Assembly: GCA_002197995.1 (NCBI GenBank)
Contig: NGZR01000002.1
Location: 5,580,001-5,644,000 of the forward strand
Origin: Gaeumannomyces sp. JS-464
Taxonomy: Eukaryota > Ascomycota > Sordariomycetes > Magnaporthales > Magnaporthaceae
DNA: 64,000 bases
Direction: 5' to 3'
Under the pieces are notes generated by a model, which did not search any database, had not been told where the DNA came from, and was given only the letters and a program-made list of their open reading frames with translations. Positions 1 through 10,725 of this stretch are shown piece by piece (the stretch's first letter is position 1; each line of letters opens with the position of its first letter). The position numbers were made by a program, and so were the translations under genes.

Positions 1-885
1 CACTCACACCGGCAGACAAATGCTTCGCGGCTTTTGGGCAGACTTATTGATAATGCACTCCAACGATGTGGCTTAGGTCATCCAGAGCCGGAGTACAAAG
101 CCCAGGAGAAGACACAGATCCGACGTTCGAGTCTGGGCTCGGTGCAGCCACTTCGAGAGAAGCCCTCCCGCGACGCCATGGCAATAGGATGTGAAGGCTC
201 AACCGCCAGCTCACAAGCCCATGCGACTGAGGGTCGATTCCATCGACTGTTTACAAACTTGGTTTCCCGCATCACAGGCCTCACCTGTGCCATTCTAGAC
301 CTCGGTCGTAGGAAGCCATCTCGGTCTCGCCACCGCCGTCGTAGCCGACGTCGTGGGCCCTGGAGCATCTTCAGCTTCGGCCGTGGCTCGAGGAAACTTA
401 GGATGAGATCGGTATCCCCCCGCAAAAAGGATCGATACCCCCGCGCCGACAGCAAGGACTGGAACCCTCCGCAACCCCGCAAACGGAGCGCCCAACCAGA
501 CGACGCCAACGACAGAATACGGGGCCGCTCTCACGACTCAGTTTCGGCCCACCATCGACTACAAGAAGACCAACGAGAGAAGCTCCGCGCCGGTCTGGAG
601 GAGCTTCAGGCGGACTTGCGCCTGACCCAGGCGACCATGCGACTAAAAGGCGGTCACCACTGTCCCAACGATGCCTCGACAGCTGCGGCCATGACCAAGT
701 TTGCGGGGCAGATCGACCGACTCGTCGACATAGCCTCGGGCGTCGAGGGGTACGGACGATCGATTCGACACAGCACGGCAAGCGATAGCGAAAGTGGACG
801 AGAAAGAGGGAGGCAATGGGGACGTGGCGGATCCATTAGGTGGGACGACCGGACGACCATCTCGTTATCCAGCGAGCGCAGGTAG
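1..885 (+). CDS. Hypothetical arginine/serine-rich protein, open at left edge
   Basis: The frame is open from the first base to a TAG at 883-885. The first ATG is at 178, so the start is either there (about 235 aa) or outside the window. The product has an RS/RR-rich basic stretch after the first third (RSRHRRRSRRR), then a charged segment that may form a helix around residues 125-160 counted from the internal ATG (REKLRAGLEELQADLRL), then a Ser/Arg-rich tail. I do not recognise a family. After the TAG the same frame stays open to about 1131. Splicing at the GTAGCC that overlaps the stop, to the CAG near 937, would add about 36 residues, so the 3' end is uncertain. Overlapping antisense frames exist. 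Composition and length favour this strand only moderately. Confidence 0.4.
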   Translation, partial: HSHRQTNASRLLGRLIDNALQRCGLGHPEPEYKAQEKTQIRRSSLGSVQPLREKPSRDAMAIGCEGSTASSQAHATEGRFHRLFTNLVSRITGLTCAILDLGRRKPSRSRHRRRSRRRGPWSIFSFGRGSRKLRMRSVSPRKKDRYPRADSKDWNPPQPRKRSAQPDDANDRIRGRSHDSVSAHHRLQEDQREKLRAGLEELQADLRLTQATMRLKGGHHCPNDASTAAAMTKFAGQIDRLVDIASGVEGYGRSIRHSTASDSESGRERGRQWGRGGSIRWDDRTTISLSSERR

Positions 886-2396
886 CCAAAGGGCATCCCA
901 CCGGCACCTCCAAAGGGGAAAGACGAGATCGCTCAGATTGAGAAGCCCAATTGCGACCACGGCCAAGACGAAGCCGACGAATCCCAAGGGACCAGACCCT
1001 TACCCATCGCGCTGCTGCCCGCCGGGAGAGCAGCTACGTCATTGGGCTTGAAGCGTGGGCAGAGAGGCACCCAAAAATGGCTCGTTCCTCTCACGATCAT
1101 CGCTCGGGCCGGGACGGAGGGCTCTTTTGATTGACGCCTTGCCCTGAGCCGACCGATGTCATGGGGTCCAGCGCTGGTGGGATAAGAAAAGGGCAAGGCG
1201 AGACTCGTGGCCGCAACGCATGCCACGTTTCCCAGAGCGGGGCAAGATTGCGCAAGCAGATGGATGAGGGAGGGGAAAACGGGATGCCGCCATGACCGTG
1301 TCGCGCGGCTTCGGATTGCACAGCGTACTGCTTGAACGGCATGTGAGATGGCGAGATTTATTGCATTTCTAGGGACTGTTCGAATGGGGGGGAAAAAAGG
1401 AAAAGAAAAAAAAAAGAACGAGCCGAAGCTGGATTGCCCAAGACTGTTTAGCAATTTGATGTTCTTCCCCGCTTCGGAAACGGCCAGCCACTGGACGCGG
1501 GAGACGTCCAACAATGCGCGCCAATCCCGGGCGTCGGGCGCCAGGTGATGCCCAACGAGACGCACCCATGTGTTATGGGATAGGCGCGGATGCGAAGGTT
1601 AGCTCTTGGGCTTAAATCTCTAAAGCCAAGGAATTGGATGGATGCGCCCAGCCACTTTTGTGCTTCTTTTCGTTTCCAGCGTACCTACATGCGCTCGTGT
1701 TGCCATCGCGGAGTCGAAGACGGCGACGACTCCCAGGGAAAGCAATGAATTAGTTTGTTTGGCAATTACCAGCGGGGGATAAATTGAAGGCGTGTCTGTC
1801 GTAACAAGCGTAGATCCAACTGACACATACTAATACATCGTGAAGTCACCTGGGGACGACAAGCAAACCAACTAACAAATGAAAATAGAGAAGAAGAGCG
1901 CGTGGCCGCATAATTCATATCTCCCCCAAAAACCCACTCAACCTTTTTTAGTACAATGCTTTCGGTGCGCCAAAACTCCTGCTGCCAGGGCATCGTCGGA
2001 TGAGATGCAGTAGCTCGAGCCCTGGCAGTGAAACCGCAACCACAACGGGGAAGGAAATCGTGTCGGTGAATAGGTAGAGAGTGTAGTTCTCTCGAGCATG
2101 TTGCGGAGGTGGGACAGTGATTGTTTAGTTCGTAGTATCTCCCGTTGATGGTATTGTCTTTGCGTGCTGTCGATCCGCCTGTGCCGTCGTTAGTCGAGAA
2201 GAGCAAGCTTTGGGCACTATATCGACGGGGCTCAGGGGGCTCAAATACTCACCCCCGTCCGAGATAGATGACCGTGAATCATGATCGCAAAACTCAACCG
2301 GCTCCTAGCTCAGCTCCAGCAAAAACGAGGACAAGAGGGGCAGCACCCATGGCCCGGCCCCGAGTGCCGACAATAACGTATCGGACCCTCTCCCGG
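886..2396. other. Intergenic stretch without a supported gene
   Basis: No frame here shows a recognisable domain or splice pattern. A purine-rich tract (G9 followed by A-rich) lies at about 1386-1417. The AT-richer part from about 1800 to 2260 would contain the 3' UTR of the membrane-protein gene on the minus strand. The only conserved-looking possibility is a 3' extension of the first ORF up to about 1050-1131. Confidence 0.5.
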
Positions 2397-2843
2397 TCAT
2401 GCGGCCGGGGGGTCCGCAGGGGCCGGGGCGGCAGCGTCGGACGAGCTGCCCGTGGACTTGCGGTGGCGGCGGCGGTGGTGGTGCTTCCTGCGGCGGCCAA
2501 GGGGGCGGAAATAGTACAGGAACCAGAAGACGAGGGCGATGAAGGCGACGAGCAGGATGCCGACAACAATGCCGACCATGGCGTTGACGCTGAGCGGGCC
2601 GGGGTCCTGCCGCCGCCGCAGCCCCTGTGACGGCGGCGGCGGCGGCAGCTGTGATGGGTTTGATGGTGGCGAGGGAGCTGGGGAGGAGGAGGAGGAGGAG
2701 GAGGAGGCCGAAGATGAGGCAGAAGAAGCCCAGAGGATGTTGGCGATGGAGGAAACGGCGCCCCGGAGCCACGCTGGCGTCTCAATGGCGATGGAGATGG
2801 GCTCGGCCACACCCTGGCGGCTCGGCGGGTACGGTATATGCAT
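2397..2843 (-). CDS. Small single-pass membrane protein with Ser/Pro-rich ectodomain
   Basis: I chose the ATG at 2843, giving about 148 aa; the longer open frame upstream has only a TTG start. Residues about 40-70 are a Ser/Pro-rich low-complexity linker with long serine runs, followed by an RRRQDPG segment. A single strongly hydrophobic helix (VGIVVGILLVAFIALVFWFL) follows at about residues 84-107. The tail after it is very basic (GRRRKHHHRRRHRK), and the protein ends in Pro/Ala. The positive-inside rule puts the basic tail in the cytosol. Single-pass proteins of this layout are common in Pezizomycotina and have no assigned function. No intron is needed and no frame break is seen. Two other frames across the same bases are also open because of the GC-rich repeats, and I treat those as shadows. 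Confidence 0.65.
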   Translation of the reverse strand: MHIPYPPSRQGVAEPISIAIETPAWLRGAVSSIANILWASSASSSASSSSSSSSPAPSPPSNPSQLPPPPPSQGLRRRQDPGPLSVNAMVGIVVGILLVAFIALVFWFLYYFRPLGRRRKHHHRRRHRKSTGSSSDAAAPAPADPPAA

Positions 2844-4217
2844 TGCTGCGTCCCAGAGACCTCGGCGGGCTCGGTATAGGCTGGTGGGTTCTGTGGCGGC
2901 GGCGAGTGGGAGAGGTGTGCTCTGAGAGCCCGAGGGGCCTCGCACCGAGGTCAACCAAGGGGGTGGGTGTTGCAAGAGGCTTGTTCGATCCGGCCGGCCC
3001 CGCGTGAGGGAGTATCAGTCAATGGGAAGCAGCCATTGTTCGAAAGGTGGCGAAATATTGTATGGAGTCGAGTGTGGTATGTATGGGATGAGGTTTGCTT
3101 GGTTGTGGGTTTTTTTTTCCCCCCTCCAATGCGCGCTGCAAGGCAAGGGAGTCGAGACAGGAAAGAAAACTGGTAGGAGAAGTATGAAGAAGAGGCCAAC
3201 GAGAAGAAGAAGAAGACCGGCGAAGGGGAGACGGGAGCAGGCAGGATGAGGTGGGAGGAAGCAGCAGGCAGGCAGGCAGCATGCTGCATGCAGTAAGTAG
3301 ATGGGCAAGCCCGGGACGACGGGCAGCAAGAGGGATACATATTCATCTATCAACCGCCTACACACCAAGAAGGAAAGTCGGGTCCACACACTGCGTTGGC
3401 TTTACAACCTCTCTGCCATCCAACCTCCTTTTTTTGGCGGCGCATCTTTCCTGCCCAACGGCGGCGGCAAGCAAGCAAGCAGCAGAGCGGGAGGAGGAGA
3501 GCTGTCAGACAGACTAGCCCCGAGTGCGGCCGAGATATCTGGCCAATGCCGTAAGGGTGGTGGCCACGCGGGAGGGCCGAGGAGGAAGGAGAATGCAGCT
3601 CTAGCAACAACCACTTGCCCACCAGCAACTCGCCCACCACCAACCGTTTGGGGTGTGGATGAAAACAATTGGACAGGCTGCCGACGTCTGTCTGGCTGCA
3701 GGCAGGATTGGAGGGGTGATGTCGAGGAGGGGGAGCATTGCGCAACGCCGACGTGCTTCCTGCAGGCGGCGGAGACATTTGCTGTATGCAGAGAGCCAAA
3801 GTCAAACGAAGGCTGCGAGGAGAAGGGGCAAGGCGGATGGGCAGATTGCACCAGACAGAGGGCACCAGATGTCCATTAGATGTGTGACAGAAATGGGGGA
3901 AATGGTGCACCTTCCATATCCGGCCATCCGTCCCCATCTGCGTGTGCTGGTAGCACACGCACACGCACTTGAAATTCCCGACCTGGTCCGCCCTGGATCT
4001 GCGCACGGCTGATGATTGGACCAGCGAGCCTGCGGGCCGGGGAGGCTCGCGATTGGGAGGCGTGCGGTTTGTGGGGGAGAGCGAGAGCGAGAGGGCGTTT
4101 GTCTTGCGTGGGGGGCGGGGATTGGGGCGGGCAGACTTGGTGATTGGCCGTGGGCTTGCGGCGGGAGCTGGTGGCGCCGTCCATGAGTGGCCGCATTAGG
4201 CTGTCATGCCTGCATCG

Positions 4218-4219
4218 AC

Positions 4220-4250
<31 letters not shown>
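4218..4250 (+). repeat. CTG trinucleotide microsatellite
   Basis: About eleven CTG units with one TTG interruption, outside any supported gene. Translated in frame it would give poly-Cys or poly-Leu, which argues against coding use. Confidence 0.85.
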
Positions 4251-5465
4251 CTGCTTGGTGCACCCTCCCAGGGTTTAGCCAAATTCGAGTCCGCATATTA
4301 GCTCAATGTATCTTCGGTCGGCCGGCTGCGCATCCTGCAGCGCCCAATGAGCCGGCGGGTGCAGTTCTTGCTTTCGAATTATATCGCGCTCCCCTCCTTC
4401 TTTTCCTCCATCCCCTCTCTACTTCTCGCTGCTTTCTGTCATTCCCTGCCTGCCTGTTTTTCCCCTCTTCAGCCAATGTGGACGGGCGAACGGCTCGGGA
4501 GAACCATCGTCGGACGGGCCTGTCGTTAGTGTTGAGTTTGCACAAAGCCACGCCACTATGTGTTGGGGCAGAGCAGACAGGGCTGGCTCTCAGCTGACCA
4601 ACGCCGTTCCCCGCAGCCAAAGCCGGGGTCGGCTCTCCCTATGTTAGACTAGCTCGGGCCCCTTAGGGTGGTCCAAGTCAGTGATGAGACGGTTGGGCCT
4701 CGTTCTGTCCTCTCGCTCCTCGGGCCTCGCACACAGATAGTCCCAGTTCCACCACGCAGGTGAAGTCACAAGGCAACCAATGTGTATACGTGGTTCTCGG
4801 CCCAGCGGGCTCCCGAGTGGGACAGCGGCTAGCTGGCCAGCAGACCGAGGAGCCGTTTGTTGTAGGTGACAATGCTAGCGCCCTTGGTAGTCGTGCTGGC
4901 TCTCGGGTCCTGAGAACGGGGACGGTGGGTATTTGTAGAGGGACTGACAGCTGCCATAGACAGCGATAGGCCCTCTAGCTGCATCCACGTGTTTCACAGC
5001 CCCCATCCGAAGACGACACCAGTCGCATCAAAAACGGCGCTTCAGACAATTCGTCCAAGCCGTGCTGTGAGATGCGCTTGGAGAGATCAGGTCCTGCTCC
5101 ACCAAGAAGAAACCCCTGAGCCTGCGCTGGCATAAGAGGCTGTCTGCCAAGCCTTGAGCTGAGAACACATGGCAACAAAACCCAAGACGAGACGACGGCT
5201 TCTCCGCGTTGGAGCGTTGATAGACTCGAGAAGCGGACTGGCGGCTCTTGCGCTCCCTCATCCATGCTCCATGCTCGCATGCGCGGCAGACTGAGCGTAT
5301 GCCGAGGAGCCTACAAGCCTTGGTAGGTAGTATGCACATGGCCGTGCTATCTCGGGTACAGTATGTTATGCGCCTGCACGACGGGGCTCGGCGAGAACTG
5401 TCACGTTGGCTGGTGTTTTCTTCTGCGGGATAAAATTATGCGCAGAAAGAGTGCCGCTTTATCGA

Positions 5466-5514
5466 GAAGGGGGAAGGAAGGAAGAAAGGAAGGAAGGAAG
5501 GAAAAAAAAAAAAA
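5466..5514 (+). repeat. Purine-only GGAA/poly-A tract
   Basis: A run of GGAA/GAAA units ends in about 14 consecutive A. It lies downstream of the stop of the minus-strand NmrA-like gene, outside any supported gene. Confidence 0.8.
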
Positions 5515-5687
5515 AGCAGGGCTTGCATGCACGCGCCAATCGCATTGATACTCGACCCCAGTCATTTATCCGTCGCGTTTCTCTCGCTTCCATTGAACAT
5601 GAAAAGTCTAAAGGTTGATTCGCGCGCTTGGCACGAAAATCCTGCAGCCGCATGCTACCTCAGCGGCCTGCCCGTTTACCTAACCTC

Positions 5688-6756
5688 TCAGGCCTTTGTC
5701 ATGGCCGTCCTGATGATGTCCTCCAGCCCCTGCTTGCCTATCTCCTCTATCCCCAGCAGCTCGTTGTCGACGACGGGGAAGTGGCCGCCCCAGCCCTCGC
5801 CCAAGAAGGCGCGGTTTATGAACATCTCCACCACCTCCTCGCTGCGGTCGCCCTTGGCCCACCGCTCGTGCGCCTTCTTCTCCTCCTCCTCGGTGCGGCA
5901 GTAGCTGAGGTCCCAGACGGCCGCCGGGTCCATCCTCTGGGCGATGGCCAGGATCTCGTTCTGCGTCGTCTCGACGCTCCGGACCTTGACCGGCCTGTTG
6001 GCCGTCTCGTCCGGGTGCGTGAAGATGCCCACGACGGCCTGCCCGATGTGCGCCAGCGTCGCCGCGCAGAACAGCACGTCGCCGCCGTCCTTGATCAGCG
6101 CCTTCTTGCGGTCCACGTCCACCAGGAAGTTGAGCGCGTAGCCCGGGTGCAGGAACGACGCGTTCATGACGATGGTGTACGAGAAGGCCCCCGGCCCTCG
6201 GCCACCTTCTTGTCCAGGTGCTCGCGGATGGCGATCTTGGGCAGGTAGATGGGCACCGTGGCGAGCTTGGGGTTCTGCGTGTCGTTGCCATACTCGGACG
6301 GGATCATGCGCCGCACCCCGGCCGCGAACGCCCCGTCCACCAGGTTGCGCTGCGTCTCGATCGAGTCGAACGAGAGCGCCGACACCAGGCCGTCCACCCC
6401 GCGCAGCGCCCCCTCGATGCTCGCCACCGAGCCGTAGTCCACCCGCTCCACCCTCACGCCCTCGGGGAAGACGTGGCTCGAGCTCTGCCGCGTCAGCACC
6501 CTGATGGAGTCGAACTTGCCCGACGCCATCAGCGCCTCCAATATGGGCTTTCCGATGAGGCCCGTTGCCTGCATGGGTGTAAGAGTTAGTGTTTGTGTGT
6601 GTTTTTCTGTCTCTATATCCCTCCCGTCGTCCTATTCTGCTCCTCAAGGCTACAAATCCCGGGCCTGGTGGATAACGGTTAGGATGAGGAACGGCGAGCA
6701 AACCCCGACGGGGTACTTACCCCCGCGATCGCCACCGACTTGATCGGAGCGGACAT
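5688..6756 (-). CDS. NmrA-like / isoflavone-reductase-like NAD(P)-binding protein, one frameshift
   Basis: This is a Rossmann-fold oxidoreductase or redox sensor of the atypical SDR (NmrA/PCBER) type, about 305 aa. Exon 1 is 6756-6721 (12 codons, MSAPIKSVAIAG). The intron 6720-6569 has GTAAGT and CAG ends, and exon 2 runs 6568-5688. Splicing creates the nucleotide-binding motif GATGLIG at residues 12-18. Further conserved stretches are VLTR, the SEYGND segment and the FSYTIVMNASFLHPGY substrate loop. Around 6188-6200 the frame slips. A C5 run on the + strand is one base short, so the uncorrected frame terminates after AEGRG while the next frame continues without loss through SYTIV to the stop at 5688. 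Adding one base gives a total coding length divisible by three. I infer a sequence error or a very young null allele. The substrate is unknown. Confidence 0.85.
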
Positions 6757-8152
6757 GATGACTTGTTTGGGCTGGTTTAAGGGTAAACAATGATAAGGAT
6801 TCAGAAGTGGAAATGGCCGCACGTGAATCTTGCAGCACCGCGTCCCAGTGTTGTTAGGTGGTACTGGCAGCGAGGACCAGCACCTAGCATATCCTTGATG
6901 ACGAAAGTGGTGAAATTACGAGATCCGGAGAACTGAACTTGACGCTGATAGAGGAGGGAGACCCAGGTTATGAGTACACCGCCTCCTCCGTCCTTTGGCG
7001 AACGTTTCCCCTTGCTGGGAAGGCCACAAAGAACACCGGTTGTCAGAATGGATTCGAGATCCCTTGGCCGTGTCAAGCCTCCGGGGTGCTCGGTCTCGGC
7101 CGGTCTAGCTCCCGGCCGGCAAGGCGTCTCTGCCCGACGGGCCGCGTCTGACTCGCCCGGACGCACAAACAGGGGAGCCGAGAGAGAATCACGCGTCCCA
7201 AGCATATTCACTCTATTCTAATCGACAAAATGCATAGCAGGACAGGGGCCAGGCCCGCCACCAGCGACGGAACCAGCATCCTTTACACACATAAGCTCGA
7301 CAGGTGGGTTGGGTATTGGTGCCTGCCGTTTCGTGACACCTGCCGCCACCGCATGTGATTTCCCGTTCTGATGCGTGGGGGGCAGGGGAGAGCCCTGCCC
7401 TACCGGCATATTGCGCACCTTGGGCGGGAAACGGGCAGTCTTGGCAAAAATCAAAATGGGCCGATATGGTGGGTGTCTTTCGAAACATCGCAATAGTGTA
7501 ATGTCTGGTACTCGGTCACCATTGTGGCCTCTGCTAGTCATTGTGGCCTCCATTGGTGTTGCGAAATCCTTGGCATTGTGGCTTCCAGCTATGATGGTCT
7601 GCCAGGGGGAAGAAAAGGGGAAAAAAGCTGTATATGCGAGTTTTAAGCCCCATTTGGGGTTGCACCCCTTTTAAGACACCCCCCTAAACCGATCCAAATA
7701 AACGTATCACCCACGTGCGTGCGTGTGCCAAATCGGCCACGAGGGATTGGCAGGAATGAACACGACAGGTGAAGCGTTGATCTTCTGAATGAAGATGTCT
7801 AGATACCTCTAGGCACAGGTACGTGCCTCTTGCACCTTCCGGAGGCCCGGGCCGGCTGATGGGTGTCCGGGGGCGGCTGGCCACAACAACCAACTGAGGT
7901 GACAAGAAAGAAGGGGAAAATACTGCTAAAGAACAGGATCCAAACAGTAGGTTAGAGTAACCGGCGGAGGTGGCGGGATCGGCGGGATCCAAAAGGTCTG
8001 TCAAAGTGACCAGCAGGATACAGGATGGCCGGCTGTACATGAGAATCGAGGCTTCGCATGATATCGGCCCTACAAGGGTCCAGACAACAATGCCCAGAGT
8101 TACCACGCTTGCCCGGCCATTCGCTGGCGACGATAACCATTGCCTCTCCCTT

Positions 8153-8166
8153 TCACCCTAGGGTGA
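8153..8166. repeat. Perfect 14-bp palindrome
   Basis: TCACCCTAGGGTGA is identical to its reverse complement. It is about 810 bp upstream of the P450 start and could be a dimeric regulator site, or chance. Confidence 0.6.
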
Positions 8167-8872
8167 TTACGTACTCCTTTGCCCGCGGTCGATATTTGTC
8201 CGTCGAGGCTTGGACCGCCAGAGTCCTTCGTCGCAGCTGGGACCTTTGCCCGGCAGTCGCCTCGGAATATAGCTCGGCAAAGGAGCGGGACGGGCAGACG
8301 CCTCGGGGAGGGAAATACGAAATACGACTGAAGGGGGAGCCCGAATCACCATGGCTCCGGCGATCAGGGTCTGATTCAGACTATGGACAGTTTTAGGCAG
8401 GAGACATCGCGGAGGCTCGAAGCGAGGCCACACATGTGGAACTGAGCACCCAAACCAACAGGCCAATGACGCCGAGGGGTCACCGACTGCCACGATGCCA
8501 ATGCCCCCACGGCGAGAGATCCCCTGTTCCACGCAGGGAACCGGGACTGAGCAAGGAGCAACGTCGGCGGGATCCTAGATTCCTTGTAGGTAACGGAAAC
8601 CCAGAGCTTTCAATGCGCCTGCTCGCGTCTATTCATATCCTGTGGGTCATGTTGCCCCTCGTGTCAAAGCTCAAGACGCCCCGTTTGACAGATCTAGACC
8701 GTGATGTCCGGGGGGCCGTTTGCTTAAACCTGTTGGTAGGGGCATCAAGCGAGGAGGAGGGGAGGACGGTGAGAAGAATGGTAGAGGAGGAGGCGAGAGC
8801 GCGGGGCTGTCCAAGATAGTGCAGGGGAGGTCTCTGCAGGGACGTCCTCCTTCCAAGCCAACGGCCAAAATC

Positions 8873-8879
8873 TATATAA
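8873..8879 (+). promoter_or_regulatory. TATA box of CYP52-like gene
   Basis: TATATAA lies about 95 bp upstream of the P450 ATG at 8974, a normal TATA-to-start spacing for an inducible fungal gene. Confidence 0.6.
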
Positions 8880-8973
8880 CCCAAGGGGTGCTCAAGCGTT
8901 CAGGTCGCCGTTGACAGCAAGACTCGCTACGACTGTATCTACCAGCTTGCTCTACTACAGACACAACAAAGAA

Positions 8974-10725
8974 ATGATGGGTTTGATATCCATTCTCGGC
9001 TCCGTCGGCCTCACGGCCACCATCGCCTACTGGCTGGTCCAGCTCATGTCCGTCTGGCTCAGGCGCCGACGCATCGCGTCCAGGAACCTGTGCCAGCCCC
9101 CCAGGAGGCTCTCCCAGTGGGACCCCTTCCTGGGCATCGATGTGGTGCTCGAGAACCTGCGGGCGGCCCGGAACTACGGCTTCCTGGCGTGCTCAAGAAG
9201 CGGCACGCCGAGAACGGGCTGACCTTCACGACCAACACCTTCTTCCGCACCACCATCAATACGTGCGACCCCAAGGTCATCCAGTCGGTCCTGGCCCTGC
9301 AGTTCCACGACTTCGAGATGGGCTCGCTCCGGCGTAAGAGCGCGAGCCCGCTGCTGGGCAGGGGCATCTTCACTACCGACAACGAGATCTGGGCGCACCA
9401 GCGCGCCCTCATCCGGCCCAGCTTCGTGCGCGCCCAGGTTACCGACTTTACCGTCTTTGACCACCACGTGAACCAGCTCATCCAGCTCATCGGGAGGGAG
9501 AACTACACCGTGGATTTGCAGCAGCTGTTTTTCCGAATGGTGGGTTGACTTTAGTCCAGCGGATCTTGTATGCCCAGCCACCTTCATACTAACGATCGAA
9601 AACAAAAACCAGGTCCTGGATTCCAACAGCGAGTATCTCTTTGGAGAGTCCGTCGGCCTCATGTCCTCGGACGGCGCCGACTCGGCCCACACCTTCCACA
9701 GCGCGCTCGACTACGCGCAGCAGGGCACCATCCTGCGGCTCCGGCTCGGCAACGTCATGTTTGTCCACCGCGACCAAAAGTTCCGGGACGCCTGCAGGAC
9801 GGTGCACGCCTACGCCGAGAAGTTTGTCGCCCAGGCCCTCGAGTTCCGGCGCCGCCGCCATCAAAAGACGGCCGGCCCGGAGAAGCAGGGCGAGAAGCAG
9901 CCGCTGATCGAGGCCGACGACGACGAGCCCACGGACGACTTTGGCCGCCGCAAGTACATCCTCCTCAACGAGCTGGCCAAGGACACGGACGACCCGGTCC
10001 TGCTGCGCGACCAGATCGTCAACATCCTCCTGGCCGCCCGCGACACCACGGCCGGCCTGATCTCGTTCGCCTTCTTCTGCTCGCCGCTCACCTAGGTCTG
10101 GGACAAAGCTGCGGGCCGACGTGCTCGCGCATTACACGGAGCCCCTGACCCACGACGCCCTCATGGAGATGACGTACCTGCGCTACGTTGTCCAAGAGAG
10201 TAAGCTCTGCCGTCCATCTCTAACACCCCTTCCCTTGCTTCCCTTCTTGCCGTGTCTTGCGCCAACAAGTCAGCCGCTAACCTACCCACCCACCGCGCAG
10301 CCCTCCGCCTCTTCCCGCCCATCGCGACCAACAGCCGCATGGCCAACAAGGACACCTGGATCCCCGCCGGCGGCGGGCCCGACGGCAGGCAGCCGCTGCT
10401 GGTCAGGAAGAACAACGTGGTGACGTACAGCACCTTTGTGATGCACCGCCGCCCGGAGCACTTTGGGCCCGACGCCGACGAGTTCCGGCCCGAGCGCTGG
10501 GAGGACGCCCGGCCCGGCTGGGAATTCCTGCCCTTCAACGGCGGGCCCCGCGTCTGCCCTGGCCAGAAGTTTGCAAACACTGAGGCCTCGTACACCATCG
10601 CCCGCCTGGTCAGGGCCTTCAGGGCCATCCACAACCTCGACCCGACCGAGTGGCGCGAGCAGCTCACCCTCTCGCTGACGCTGAACAACGGCGTCCAGGT
10701 CCGCCTGGAGCCTGACGACAGCTGA
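8974..10725 (+). CDS. Cytochrome P450, CYP52-like (alkane/fatty-acid hydroxylase type), multiply frameshifted
   Basis: This is a membrane-anchored monooxygenase of about 526 aa once corrected. An N-terminal hydrophobic anchor (LGSVGLTATIAYWLVQLM) precedes a basic stretch. The exons are 8974-9539, 9613-10199 and 10301-10725, with introns GTGGGT/CAG and GTAAGC/CAG. Motifs are the I-helix AARDTTAG, ExxR as ETLRLFPP (formed across intron 2), PERW, and the heme loop FNGGPRVCPG with the cysteine ligand. MHRRPEHFGPDADEFRPERW and the heme region are typical of CYP52 and related families that omega-hydroxylate alkanes or fatty acids. The frame is broken five times. One base is missing near 9183-9190. 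At 10080-10108 three single-base losses and one extra A (AAA at 10105-10107) replace a stretch that otherwise reads CLARSPEVWDKL. The correction restores the family sequence and a length divisible by three. It may be a real pseudogene or a consensus error. Confidence 0.85.

Larger units (their letters stand above)
2844..5687. other. 2.8-kb gene-poor intergenic region
   Basis: The first few hundred bases form the upstream region of the minus-strand membrane-protein gene. It holds CAGG repeats ending in the perfect palindrome GCAGCATGCTGC (3276-3287), a CTG trinucleotide tract (about 4218-4250) and a purine-only GGAA/poly-A tract (about 5466-5514). The open frames give biased, domain-free translations (for example a poly-Cys run from the CTG tract), so no gene is called. 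Confidence 0.55.
6757..8973. other. 2.2-kb intergenic region upstream of P450 and NmrA-like gene
   Basis: This is the shared upstream region of two divergent genes. The open frames here (for example 7213-7674) have no domains, no splice logic and overlapping antisense frames. It contains the perfect 14-bp palindrome TCACCCTAGGGTGA (8153-8166) and a TATA box next to the P450 gene. Confidence 0.5.

Noticed and set aside
2294..2812. Two further minus-strand frames and plus-strand frames over the small membrane protein
   Set aside because: Pro/Ser/His or Gly/Glu low complexity created by the same repeats; only one frame has a membrane helix and a suitable ATG.
4187..4597. ORF starting with a poly-Cys run
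   Set aside because: The run is a CTG microsatellite read in one frame; the rest has no domain.
6188..6200. Explaining the frame slips (NmrA-like, ZIP, TENA and others) by tiny introns
   Set aside because: No GT-AG pair of intron size spans these points without removing conserved residues, whereas one base at a run restores the family sequence.
6893..6950. TTGATGAC ... CTGA combination resembling a C/D snoRNA
   Set aside because: Too short, the first C-box base is wrong, no terminal stem, and no rRNA match that I recognise.
7213..7674. Opposed ORFs of about 90-110 codons in the intergenic region
   Set aside because: Both strands are open with non-ATG or weak starts and no family signature.
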